Assembly: GCA_937917475.1 (NCBI GenBank)
Contig: CALDNF010000157.1
Location: 1 to 7,951 of the forward strand
Direction of reading: 5' to 3'
Length of the DNA stretch: 7,951 bases
Source: an uncultured Faecalibacterium sp.
GTDB taxonomy: Bacteria > Bacillota > Clostridia > Oscillospirales > Ruminococcaceae
The position numbers were made by a program, and so were the translations under genes. This document shows positions 1 through 6,487 of this stretch, piece after piece (position 1 is the first letter of the stretch; each line of letters starts with the position of its first letter). The notes under the pieces are model-generated. The model did no database searches and had not been told where the DNA came from. It was given only the letters and a program-made list of their open reading frames with translations.

Positions 1-2
1 CA

Positions 3-992
3 CTGGCGGTGCTCTTCTCCTGCTTCTGCGTACTGGCTTCCTTCGGCATCGGCAACATGGGCCAGATCAATTCCATTGCCGGCAATATGCAGGCGGCGTT
101 CCATGTGCCTACCGTGGTCACCGGCATTGCGCTGGCCGTGCTGTCGGCACTGGTCATTCTGGGCGGTCTCAAGCGGATGGCGGCGGTCACCGAAAAAGTG
201 GTCCCCTTCATGGCAGTGTTCTATGTCATCGGTGCCCTGCTGGTGGTGGGAACGCACATTGCGGCGGTTCCGGCAGCATTTGTCTCCATTTCCAAGGGGG
301 CCTTCGGTTTCCGGGCTGCAGGCGGCGGTGTTCTGGGCTACGGCATCAATGCGGCCATCACCTGGGGCTTCAAGCGGGGTGCATTTTCCAACGAGGCGGG
401 CCTTGGCTCCTCGGTCATGGTCCACTCCTCTTCCAATGTCAAGGAGCCGGTGCAGCAGGGAATGTGGGGCATCTTTGAGGTCTTTGCCGACACCATTGTG
501 GTCTGCACCCTGACGGCTCTGGTCATCCTGACCACCGGTCTGGTGGATCTGGATACCGGCATGATGCTCACCGACATTCAGGGCAGTGCACTGGTGGGCG
601 AGGCGTTTGCTACCGTGTTCGGCAGTCTGGGCCCCAAGTTTATTGCGGTCTCCATCCTGCTGTTTGCCTATTCCACAGTGCTGGGCTGGAGCCACTACGG
701 CACCAAAGCCTTTGAATATCTTTTCGGTGCAAAGCTCAGCATCGGTTATAAGACCGTTTTCATCCTGATGATGGTGGTGGGTGCCACCATGAACCTGAGC
801 CTTGCATGGGACCTGTCGGATACCTTCAACGGTCTGATGATGATCCCCAACCTGATCGGTGTGCTGAGCCTGTCGGGCACGGTGGCAAAGATCACCAAGA
901 ACTACACCGACCGTAAGTTCCGGGGAATCGATGTAAAACCCATGTACTCGGCCTTTGAGGAAGAGCCAGAGCGGGCCCGGAAATCGGCCTGA
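3..992 (+). CDS. Sodium:alanine/amino-acid symporter (AGCS family), 5' end cut off
   Basis: This is an integral membrane carrier that would bring alanine, glycine or a similar small amino acid into the cell with sodium ions. About 330 codons are visible, reading in from the window edge. Full AGCS proteins are usually about 450-480 residues, so roughly the first third is missing. The GTG at 9 is an internal valine, not a start. Family landmarks, counted from position 9, are SFGIGNMGQINSIAGNM near residues 11-27, the signature GFKRGAFSNEAGLGSS near 120-135, and GWSHYGTKAFEYLFG near 226-240. About seven hydrophobic membrane segments lie between them. The charged tail after residue 295 is cytoplasmic-looking. 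The gene converges on the flavoprotein gene and shares a hairpin with it. The family is secure; the exact amino acid transported cannot be read from the sequence. Confidence 0.93.
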   Translation: MAVLFSCFCVLASFGIGNMGQINSIAGNMQAAFHVPTVVTGIALAVLSALVILGGLKRMAAVTEKVVPFMAVFYVIGALLVVGTHIAAVPAAFVSISKGAFGFRAAGGGVLGYGINAAITWGFKRGAFSNEAGLGSSVMVHSSSNVKEPVQQGMWGIFEVFADTIVVCTLTALVILTTGLVDLDTGMMLTDIQGSALVGEAFATVFGSLGPKFIAVSILLFAYSTVLGWSHYGTKAFEYLFGAKLSIGYKTVFILMMVVGATMNLSLAWDLSDTFNGLMMIPNLIGVLSLSGTVAKITKNYTDRKFRGIDVKPMYSAFEEEPERARKSA

Positions 993-1010
993 GCCCTCTG
1001 AAACAAAAAG

Positions 1011-1042
1011 CAACGCCCCCGGCTGTTTTGCCGGGGGCGTTG
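1011..1042. terminator. Hairpin terminator between convergent genes
   Basis: A perfect 13-bp stem (CAACGCCCCCGGC, 1011-1023, with its complement at 1030-1042) encloses the loop TGTTTT. It lies 18 bases after the symporter stop and 14 bases beyond the flavoprotein stop. Read leftward, the stem is followed by CTTTTTGTTTC, a good U-rich tail. Read rightward, it is followed by TGGGTTATC, a poor one. It should therefore be an efficient intrinsic terminator for the leftward gene and a weaker one, or mainly a 3'-end stabiliser, for the symporter. Confidence 0.88.
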
Positions 1043-1056
1043 TGGGTTATCAAACA

Positions 1057-2316
1057 TTATTGATTCCGGGCGGGGCGCAGGTGCTTTGCGGCATCCCGCC
1101 CGGCGGTCAGGCCGGAGCCGAAGGCCCAATGGAGATTGAAGCCACCGCAGGTGCCGGCACAGTCCAGAGTTTCCCCCACAAAGTACAGCCCGGGACAGCC
1201 TTTGAACTGGAAGCTGGGCTCCACTTCAGTCAGGCTCAGGCCGCCGCCGGTGGTCTGGGCCTGTTTCCAGCCGCAGGGGGTCAGACCTTCGAACCGCCAG
1301 TGCTTTGCAGTATGAGCCAGAGCCCGCCAGCTGGCAGCGGTTAGGCGGGAGGCCGGCCCTTCCGGAAGCTTTGCCGCCGCCCAGAGAGCACGGCCCAGCT
1401 TCGGATGAAGGAGCCCCAGCCAGAAGTCCGTCGGTTTGTCGCCGGGCAGGGCGGCAGGCCGGGTTTCAAAAAAAGCAGAGAGTTCCGGCTCTGAAAAGGC
1501 GGGGAAGAGGTCCAGCTCCACGGCGGGATGCTTCGGACCCCGGCCCGGGGCCAACAGACCGGACAGCTGCATGATGCAGATGCCGGAAAGGCCGTAGTCC
1601 GTAAACTGGATCTCGCCGGTCTCGGCGTCCAGCAGGCGGGAGCCGTCCAGCAGAGAGGCGGTGCCCTTGGCCCGGATGCCGGCCAGAGATTTGAGGGGCT
1701 TTGCAACCTGAAGGGCGGTCAGACAGGGGTAAAGGGGCTCCATCCGCCCGCCGCATTGAGCGGCAAACCGGGTGCCGAAGCCGTCGGTGCCGAACTGCGG
1801 TCCGGCCTCGCCGCCCATGGCACAGATGACGGCATTGGCCCGGAAGGTCTCATCCTGCCCATCGGGAGAGGTGAACCGGACGGCGTAGCCGCCCCGGGTC
1901 TGACTCAGGCTTTTGACGGTGCAGCCGGTACGTACTTCCACGCCTTTTTGCTCCAGATGCCGTTCCAGCAGGGCCAGCACGTCTGCCGCCTGATTGGAAT
2001 AAGGGTAGACCCGTCCGGTCTCGTCGGTCCGTGTCAAAAGCCCCAAAGAGCGGAACCAGCCCAGCGGGTCGGCCCGGTCTGCTGCGGCCAGCAGGGAAGT
2101 CAGAGCCTTGGGGGCGGAGGTAAAATATTTGTCCGGACTGATCGCAGCGTTGTTCAGATTGCAGCGTCCATTGCCGGTGGCAAGGAGCTTTTTTCCGGGA
2201 TGAGGGTTCCGTTCCAGAATCGTAACCTGTGCGGTTCCCGGGCGAAGGGATTGGGCTGCTGCCAGTGCGGCGGCAAGCCCAGCGGCACCACCGCCCAAAA
2301 TCAAGATCTGCTGCAT
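1057..2316 (-). CDS. HI0933/YhiN-family FAD-binding oxidoreductase
   Basis: This encodes a 419-residue cytoplasmic flavoprotein of the HI0933-like family, often labelled 'aminoacetone oxidase family' or BaiN-like. Its physiological substrate is generally unknown. Visible motifs, in order, are the dinucleotide-binding GGGAAG at 8-13; ERNPHPGKKLLATGNGRCN at 35-53; CAMGGEAGPQFGTDGFG at 165-181; GEIQFTDYGLSGICIMQLS at 234-252; QAQTTGGGLSLTEVEP at 352-367; and the C-terminal FAD-contacting GLYFVGETLDCAGTCGGFN at 376-394. Length matches the family (about 390-420). The frame stays open 60 codons further upstream, but the ATG at 2316 directly precedes the Rossmann strand and lies downstream of a good promoter, so I chose it. 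A GGTGG-like ribosome-binding site precedes it. The gene appears to be transcribed alone. The family is confident; the reaction is not. Confidence 0.93.
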   Translation of the reverse strand: MQQILILGGGAAGLAAALAAAQSLRPGTAQVTILERNPHPGKKLLATGNGRCNLNNAAISPDKYFTSAPKALTSLLAAADRADPLGWFRSLGLLTRTDETGRVYPYSNQAADVLALLERHLEQKGVEVRTGCTVKSLSQTRGGYAVRFTSPDGQDETFRANAVICAMGGEAGPQFGTDGFGTRFAAQCGGRMEPLYPCLTALQVAKPLKSLAGIRAKGTASLLDGSRLLDAETGEIQFTDYGLSGICIMQLSGLLAPGRGPKHPAVELDLFPAFSEPELSAFFETRPAALPGDKPTDFWLGLLHPKLGRALWAAAKLPEGPASRLTAASWRALAHTAKHWRFEGLTPCGWKQAQTTGGGLSLTEVEPSFQFKGCPGLYFVGETLDCAGTCGGFNLHWAFGSGLTAGRDAAKHLRPARNQ

Positions 2317-2352
2317 GGAAAATCCACCGGCCTTTCGTAAAATGTATAAAAT

Positions 2353-2381
2353 ATTGTAACATAACCGGGCCGGAAAGGCAA
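2353..2381 (-). promoter_or_regulatory. Sigma-A-type promoter for the flavoprotein gene
   Basis: On the minus strand, TTGCCT (-35; plus coordinates 2376-2381) is separated by 17 bases from TACAAT (-10; 2353-2358). Each box differs from consensus at one or two positions and the spacing is optimal. Predicted transcription starts near 2346, giving a leader of about 30 nt before the ATG at 2316. This promoter supports the shorter start of the flavoprotein. Confidence 0.7.
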
Positions 2382-2518
2382 CGCAGATGCACCGTGGCAT
2401 GGCTGAATGGACAAAAGATGCCGGAATGTTAAAAAAGTATGAAAAATTAAAGCGATATATCGATAAAAAATTCGGGGGGGGGCAGGATAACAACAACGTA
2501 AAATTATTGAAAAATGTC

Positions 2519-2548
2519 TTGACACCGTTAAGAACAGGATGCTATACT
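2519..2548 (+). promoter_or_regulatory. Sigma-A-type promoter for the diguanylate cyclase gene
   Basis: TTGACA (2519-2524, perfect -35) is followed by an 18-base spacer and TATACT (2543-2548, one mismatch to the -10 consensus). Transcription should begin near 2555, leaving a leader of about 57 nt before the ATG at 2612. Because the promoter lies inside the upstream open frame, it argues that translation begins at 2612 rather than at the ATG at 2387. Confidence 0.75.
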
Positions 2549-2611
2549 TTGGACGAATCGGGCAGGAATTCACAGAAAGGCCCTGCAGCATTGCTGTGGG
2601 TGGTGAAGAGC

Positions 2612-4513
2612 ATGAAACAGAACGCCCACATCCAGCACGCAGGAAGATCCAGACGGCGGAATGGGCTGGTTGCCACTGGTCTGGTATTTGCGCTGATGCT
2701 GGCCATCCTGATGTGCTACAGCAATTATATTCAGGCGCAGATCAAGTCGGAATGTACCAAGAATCTGCTGGAAACTTATGAGCAGGTGGACAAGACCTTC
2801 CTGATGTTTGCCCAGCGGAACTGGAACGTTCTGTCGGATTGGAACGGACGTTTGCAGCATCTTGCAAAAAGCGGTGAAATGGAAGAAAAATGGCAGGACA
2901 TCGTGCTGGAAAAAGAGACCTGGCAGTTCAGCGATTTTTATCTTTTCAACGAGGATTGCGATTACGCTACGGTGAATGGGCGCAGGGGAAATGCGGAGAA
3001 TGCCCGCAAGGCATTTGAAGCTCTTTACGATCAGAACGGACAGCCGGTGGTGTCCAGCTATATTGCCACCAGCGGGATCCGGAAAGTCGTTTTTGAATTG
3101 GGGATCGACCCCGTTGTCCTGAACGGCATCACGTATACCGGCCTTGCGGTGAGCTATGATAACAATGTGCTGGAAAATATAATGGGCAGTGGGGCTTACA
3201 ACGGCCAGAGTGACTGCTACATCATTTACCCGGACGGCGAGGTGCTGATGTCCACCGAACCCAAGAGCGAGATCCCGACACAGCTGGAAAATCTGTTTGA
3301 TTTTCTTACGGCCAATGCTGCGGTGAACAACGCCTTTTTTGAACAGATGCAGGACGAGGTGCGGACCGGGGGAAAAGGCAGTGTGACGTACCGGTATCAG
3401 AACAAGGACTATTATCTGGTCCATCAGCCGGTGGGCATCCGGGACTGGCAGATCGTAGGCATCGTGGATCAGACTGTGATAGAATCCGGGATGCGGAAAG
3501 TCCAGTATACCACCATCCTGCTTCTGTTTCTGGTGGCGTGCTGCATCATGCTGGGCGGGGTGCAGATGGTGCAGCACAGCGCAAAAGTCCGCCTGCGGGA
3601 AGAAACTGCCGCCCGGGAGAGCATTACCCATCAGAAAGAACTCAGTGACCAGTTGTTCAACGGAATTTCCCGGATCGTGGATCGGTTTGCGGTCTGCGAC
3701 CTGAAAAACAATACCTATGAGTATCACGAACAGAAGAAGGCACCTCTTTACCCGGAAAATGGAACGTATCAGGAACTGCTGCGCTGGGTAGACTGCCGGT
3801 ATCGTGTTCTGAACGAGAATGGAAAGACCGGTCAGGTCATGATGAGCTGGATGATCTCACCCCAGAATCTCCGGGAAAAGCTGAAAAAGGACGACGATTC
3901 CTTCCGGTTTGAGTACTGCACCCAGGACGGTACGGAATTCATGGTCATGAGTGCGATCCCGGTGGTCTGGAAAGGCAGCGAGCTGATGCAGGTGATGCTG
4001 ATCTCTCAGGACACGGAGTGGCAGCACGAGCTGGAAAATCTGGCCAACACCGATGGGCTGACCGGCCTGTACAATGGACGGTATTTCAGCAGTCTGCTCA
4101 GGCAGCAGCAGGAAAAGGAGCAGGAATTCGTTCTGTTTTATCTGGATCTGGATCGGTTCAAGCCGGTGAACGACACCTACGGCCACGATATGGGCGACAA
4201 GCTTTTGCAGGCGGTGGCCCAACGGCTGCGCACCTGCATCCGGGATGAGGACTATGCATTCCGGATCGGCGGTGACGAGTTTGCCCTTGTGGTCACCGGA
4301 CATCTCAGCGAAGAGCTCGTTCAGGCCCGGGTAGAGAAGATCCGGGAAACGATCCTGCAGCCCGTTGAGCTGGACGGTCTTGAGCTGCGGGTAGGAACAA
4401 GCTGCGGCTGGGCCGCTTATCCCGCCGAGAGTGCCAGCTGTGAGGAGATCCGTGTCCTTGCTGACCAGCGGATGTATGAAGATAAAGAACGCAATCACGC
4501 TGAGAGAACGTGA
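2612..4513 (+). CDS. Membrane sensor diguanylate cyclase (dCache-like sensor, PAS-like linker, GGDEF)
   Basis: This 633-residue protein is predicted to make the second messenger cyclic di-GMP from two GTP in response to an extracellular cue. Layout: short basic cytoplasmic N-terminus (RSRRR, 12-16); membrane helix about 18-39; extracytoplasmic region about 40-297 resembling a double-Cache sensor; second membrane helix about 300-321; a charged linker; a PAS-like region about 345-470; and the GGDEF domain about 475-630. The catalytic domain looks intact: LANTDGLTGLYN (477-488), metal-binding YLDLDRFKPVNDTYGHDMGD (510-529) and GGDEF itself (553-557). RDED (544-547) lies exactly five residues before GGDEF and fits the RxxD product-inhibition site. 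No EAL or HD-GYP domain is present. The start at 2612 is chosen from the promoter position and a GGGTGG ribosome-binding site eight bases upstream. The cue is unknown, and the dCache and PAS assignments are inferred from layout. Confidence 0.92.
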   Translation: MKQNAHIQHAGRSRRRNGLVATGLVFALMLAILMCYSNYIQAQIKSECTKNLLETYEQVDKTFLMFAQRNWNVLSDWNGRLQHLAKSGEMEEKWQDIVLEKETWQFSDFYLFNEDCDYATVNGRRGNAENARKAFEALYDQNGQPVVSSYIATSGIRKVVFELGIDPVVLNGITYTGLAVSYDNNVLENIMGSGAYNGQSDCYIIYPDGEVLMSTEPKSEIPTQLENLFDFLTANAAVNNAFFEQMQDEVRTGGKGSVTYRYQNKDYYLVHQPVGIRDWQIVGIVDQTVIESGMRKVQYTTILLLFLVACCIMLGGVQMVQHSAKVRLREETAARESITHQKELSDQLFNGISRIVDRFAVCDLKNNTYEYHEQKKAPLYPENGTYQELLRWVDCRYRVLNENGKTGQVMMSWMISPQNLREKLKKDDDSFRFEYCTQDGTEFMVMSAIPVVWKGSELMQVMLISQDTEWQHELENLANTDGLTGLYNGRYFSSLLRQQQEKEQEFVLFYLDLDRFKPVNDTYGHDMGDKLLQAVAQRLRTCIRDEDYAFRIGGDEFALVVTGHLSEELVQARVEKIRETILQPVELDGLELRVGTSCGWAAYPAESASCEEIRVLADQRMYEDKERNHAERT

Positions 4514-4528
4514 GATGTGAAGATGCAG

Positions 4529-4552
4529 AAAGCGGCCTTCGGGCCGCTTTTT
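4529..4552 (+). terminator. Intrinsic terminator of the diguanylate cyclase gene
   Basis: A 9-bp perfect stem (AAAGCGGCC with GGCCGCTTT) is closed by a UUCG tetraloop. The T-run at 4548-4552 is partly in the stem. It starts 15 bases after the cyclase stop codon. This separates the cyclase from spoVT transcriptionally. The T-run also abuts a possible -35 box for spoVT. Confidence 0.92.
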
Positions 4553-4572
4553 GTGCGGTAAGGGGAGAAAAA

Positions 4573-4601
4573 GCATAATCCTCCTGAATTTCCACATACT
4601 A
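4573..4601 (+). promoter_or_regulatory. Candidate sigma-G-like promoter of spoVT
   Basis: GCATA (4573-4577), a 17-base spacer, then CATACTA (4595-4601) fit the Bacillus sigma-G pattern as I recall it (GHATR, 17-18 bases, CATWHTA) at every position. In Bacillus subtilis spoVT is a sigma-G target, so the match is biologically sensible. A weaker sigma-A-like alternative overlaps it: TTGTGC (4551-4556), 17 bases, CATAAT (4574-4579). The sequence alone cannot decide which is used. Transcription would start near 4608 from the first or near 4586 from the second. Confidence 0.45.
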
Positions 4602-4642
4602 CCCACAGGAACTGAAAAATGGAAACCATGACATTCAGGAGG
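4580..4642. repeat. 10-bp inverted repeat pairing with the spoVT Shine-Dalgarno sequence
   Basis: CCTCCTGAAT (4580-4589) and ATTCAGGAGG (4633-4642) are perfect reverse complements separated by 43 bases. The right arm contains the AGGAGG ribosome-binding site of spoVT, so the left arm is an anti-Shine-Dalgarno sequence. If both arms are transcribed they could hide the ribosome-binding site. If transcription starts downstream of the left arm, the repeat could instead be a DNA operator, for example for SpoVT itself. Confidence 0.6.
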
Positions 4643-4651
4643 GAAAATGAT

Positions 4652-5194
4652 ATGAAGGTAACCGGAATCGTGCGCCGCATCGATGAGCTGGGACGGGTGG
4701 TGATCCCAAAAGAGATCCGCCGCACGCAGCGCATCCGCAGGGGAGATCCATTGGAGATCTTTACCACGGGCGATGGGGAAGTCATCTTCAAAAAGTATTC
4801 ACCGGTGGGAGAGATGAGTGCAGTGGCGGCACAGTATGCCGATGTGCTCAATAAATGCTTTGCCCTCACAGCCTTTGTCACCGACCGGGACCGTATTCTG
4901 GCGGCATCCGGCAGCGGGCGGCGGGACCTTGTGGACCGGACGGTGAGCCAGCCGCTGGAGCGGTTGATGGAAAGCCGGCACCCCTACAACAGCGAAGGTA
5001 CACCGGAGCAGGCGATGCTCCCCTGCGAGAACTCTGCCCGGGCTCTGCTCTGTGTCTGCCCCATCGTGGCGGCAGGGGATGTGACCGGTGCAGTGGGGCT
5101 GCTCACTGAGGACCGCACGGCCCGCCCTGACCCTGCCCAACAGAAAGCTGTGGCCGTGGCAGCGGCATTTCTGGCAAAGCAGATGGAAGAATGA
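4652..5194 (+). CDS. spoVT: Stage V sporulation protein T, AbrB-type transcription regulator
   Basis: This encodes a 180-residue DNA-binding regulator; Bacillus SpoVT is about 178. Residues 1-50 form the swapped-hairpin AbrB domain: MKVTGIVRRIDELGRVVIPK followed by EIRRTQRIRRGDPLEIF and DGEVIFKKYSP, very close to the Bacillus protein. Residues about 55-180 form a GAF-like ligand or dimerisation domain ending in AAAFLAKQMEE, which also resembles SpoVT. In Bacillus it is made in the forespore and tunes sigma-G genes. The start at 4652 is fixed by AGGAGGG (4637-4643) eight bases upstream; the in-frame ATG at 4619 lacks a ribosome-binding site. The gene has terminators on both sides, so it is probably transcribed alone. 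SpoVT-like proteins also occur in clostridia that do not obviously sporulate, so its role here may differ. Confidence 0.93.
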   Translation: MKVTGIVRRIDELGRVVIPKEIRRTQRIRRGDPLEIFTTGDGEVIFKKYSPVGEMSAVAAQYADVLNKCFALTAFVTDRDRILAASGSGRRDLVDRTVSQPLERLMESRHPYNSEGTPEQAMLPCENSARALLCVCPIVAAGDVTGAVGLLTEDRTARPDPAQQKAVAVAAAFLAKQMEE

Positions 5195-5217
5195 ACACCT
5201 TATTATAATAGGCCCGA

Positions 5218-5252
5218 TGCAAAGACCCTTCTTCACGGAGGGTCTTTTTGCA
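5218..5252 (+). terminator. Intrinsic terminator of spoVT
   Basis: AAAGACCCT (5221-5229) pairs with AGGGTCTTT (5239-5247) around a 9-base loop. The T-run is 5245-5249. Beyond two unpaired T, TGC (5218-5220) can pair with GCA (5250-5252). It lies 23 bases after the spoVT stop and insulates the heat-shock operon from spoVT. Confidence 0.88.
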
Positions 5253-5310
5253 TGGGGAGACTGGGCTTATGACCAATTTATGAATCTTTTAAAACATTTT
5301 CGCAAAAGGC

Positions 5311-5338
5311 TTGACAGGTACAGAAAATTGATTATAAT
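5311..5338 (+). promoter_or_regulatory. Consensus sigma-A promoter of the hrcA-grpE-dnaK operon
   Basis: TTGACA (5311-5316) and TATAAT (5333-5338) are both perfect consensus boxes, with a 16-base spacer. Transcription should start near 5345, inside the left arm of the CIRCE operator, so bound repressor would block the polymerase directly. Such a strong promoter fits a chaperone operon held down by a repressor. Confidence 0.92.
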
Positions 5339-5342
5339 GGTC

Positions 5343-5369
5343 TTAGCACTCAGGAAGATGGAGTGCTAA
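5343..5369 (+). promoter_or_regulatory. CIRCE operator (HrcA binding site)
   Basis: TTAGCACTC (5343-5351), nine bases, then GAGTGCTAA (5361-5369) match the CIRCE consensus with no mismatch. HrcA binds this inverted repeat in many Firmicutes and releases it when heat or misfolded protein draws off the GroE chaperone. It starts five bases after the -10 box and 45 bases before hrcA, so the operon represses itself. No CIRCE copy is visible before grpE or dnaK. Confidence 0.97.
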
Positions 5370-5413
5370 AGAAAAACAAAAACCACAACAACAAATCAAA
5401 GGAGGCAGGTGCT

Positions 5414-6487
5414 ATGACGATGGATGCACGCAAGCAGCGAGTCTTGCAGGCAATCGTGGCACTGTATGGCCTCGAGGGAGAGCCGGTCGGAAGCGGTGTT
5501 CTGGCAAACTACTTTGATATGGCAGTTTCCAGTGCGACGCTCCGCAATGAGATGGCTGCGCTGACAAAGCTGGGGCTGCTGGAGCAGCCTCATACCAGTG
5601 CAGGCCGGGTCCCCAGCGCAAAAGGCTACCGTTATTATCTCGATAATCTGCTGACCGATGATCAGCCGCTGGATCGGGTGACCCGGGCCCGGGTGGACGC
5701 AGTGTTCGCCAGTCTGGATCACGAGCCCGAAAAGCTGGCGCAGGGTGCTGCAAAAGCTCTGGCTCAGATCAGCGGCTGTACCGCAGCCATCAGCACACCC
5801 TGTGCAGAGGACCTCTGCATCGCCCATTATGAGGTGGTGCAGGTGGGCCGGAGCGCAGCGGCGGTGCTGGCCGTGACAACCGCCGGTTACGTCCGCACCC
5901 GGGTGGCCCGGGTCCGTACCGGATTGTCCCGGGAGGATGCGGCTGCACTGGCCGCTCTTCTGAACCGGAACCTCACTTTCGTGGCTCCGGTGGATCTGTC
6001 GGCCCGGCTGCTGGCAGAGATGTGTGCACAGATCGATTCGGAACTGGTTCCGGTCGTCAGTGCAGCGGCAGCGATCTTACAGGATTCGGTAAAGCCCCAT
6101 GTGTTCCTGGGCGGCGAGCAGCATCTGCTGGACTGGCCCCAGCTGGACGGAAAGGTGGGCGACATCCTCTCCCTCCTCAACGACGAGGAAGAGGCGGCCC
6201 GGCTCATTGCTCCCCCGGCAGAACGGAACGAGGGCGTACTTCTGGGCGAGGATCTTGAGCCGCAGATCCCCGGCCTGTGTGTTGTGAGCAACCGCTATCT
6301 GGTAGGCGGCGGGCTCTGGGGTTCCATCGCACTGATCGGCCCTACCCGGATGCCCTTCCAGAAGCTGATGCCTTTGCTCCATGTCTTTGCAGATGAGCTG
6401 GGCGAAGGTATGAGCGGCAAACGAAAAGACACCCCGCAGGCTGCCGTGCCCCGGCAGACTGTGATCTATAAGGAGGATCTGGAATGA
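5414..6487 (+). CDS. hrcA: Heat-inducible transcription repressor HrcA
   Basis: This is a 357-residue repressor (family usually about 340-350) that binds CIRCE as a dimer and shuts off class I heat-shock operons. Residues 1-80 form the winged-helix DNA-binding domain; SSATLRNEMAALTKLGLLEQ (39-58) and TSAGRVPSAKGYRYYLDNL (61-79) are family hallmarks. A GAF-like domain with an inserted dimerisation segment fills about 100-330, with IPGLCVVSNRYLVGGGLWGSI (285-305) split across its core and GPTRMPF (309-315) near the end. The last 25 residues form a polar tail. The ATG at 5414 is chosen because AAAGGAGG (5398-5405) lies eight bases before it. The GTG at 5363 falls inside the operator, and the in-frame ATG at 5420 is too far from the ribosome-binding site. 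The stop codon overlaps the grpE start. Confidence 0.96.
   Translation: MTMDARKQRVLQAIVALYGLEGEPVGSGVLANYFDMAVSSATLRNEMAALTKLGLLEQPHTSAGRVPSAKGYRYYLDNLLTDDQPLDRVTRARVDAVFASLDHEPEKLAQGAAKALAQISGCTAAISTPCAEDLCIAHYEVVQVGRSAAAVLAVTTAGYVRTRVARVRTGLSREDAAALAALLNRNLTFVAPVDLSARLLAEMCAQIDSELVPVVSAAAAILQDSVKPHVFLGGEQHLLDWPQLDGKVGDILSLLNDEEEAARLIAPPAERNEGVLLGEDLEPQIPGLCVVSNRYLVGGGLWGSIALIGPTRMPFQKLMPLLHVFADELGEGMSGKRKDTPQAAVPRQTVIYKEDLE

Larger units (their letters stand above)
2317..2611. other. Divergent intergenic region with AT-rich core and G9 run
   Basis: These 295 bases separate two divergently transcribed genes. They hold the leftward promoter (2353-2381) and the rightward promoter (2519-2548). 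Between them is a stretch of about 135 bases. Its later part, from about 2427, is clearly richer in A and T than the surrounding genes. It contains a 10-bp palindrome CGATATATCG (2453-2462) and an uninterrupted run of nine G (2474-2482). No known riboswitch, tRNA or small gene with a ribosome-binding site was recognised. The palindrome could be a regulator site, but I cannot name the regulator. Confidence 0.6.

Noticed and set aside
1528..2340. Rightward open frame of 270 codons
   Set aside because: It is the GC-rich antisense shadow of the flavoprotein gene, whose motifs are clear on the other strand.
2555..2611. Cyclic di-GMP riboswitch in the cyclase leader
   Set aside because: The leader is only about 57 nt and lacks the conserved GEMM core; only a weak bulged stem (2581-2600) is visible.
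2570..3727. Long leftward open frame (385 codons) across the cyclase gene
   Set aside because: It is antisense to a well-supported GGDEF protein, shows no recognisable family features and has no evident promoter or ribosome-binding site.
3857..4606. Leftward open frame of 249 codons overlapping the GGDEF domain and the terminator
   Set aside because: It is antisense to the catalytic domain and runs through the UUCG terminator; no family features were seen.
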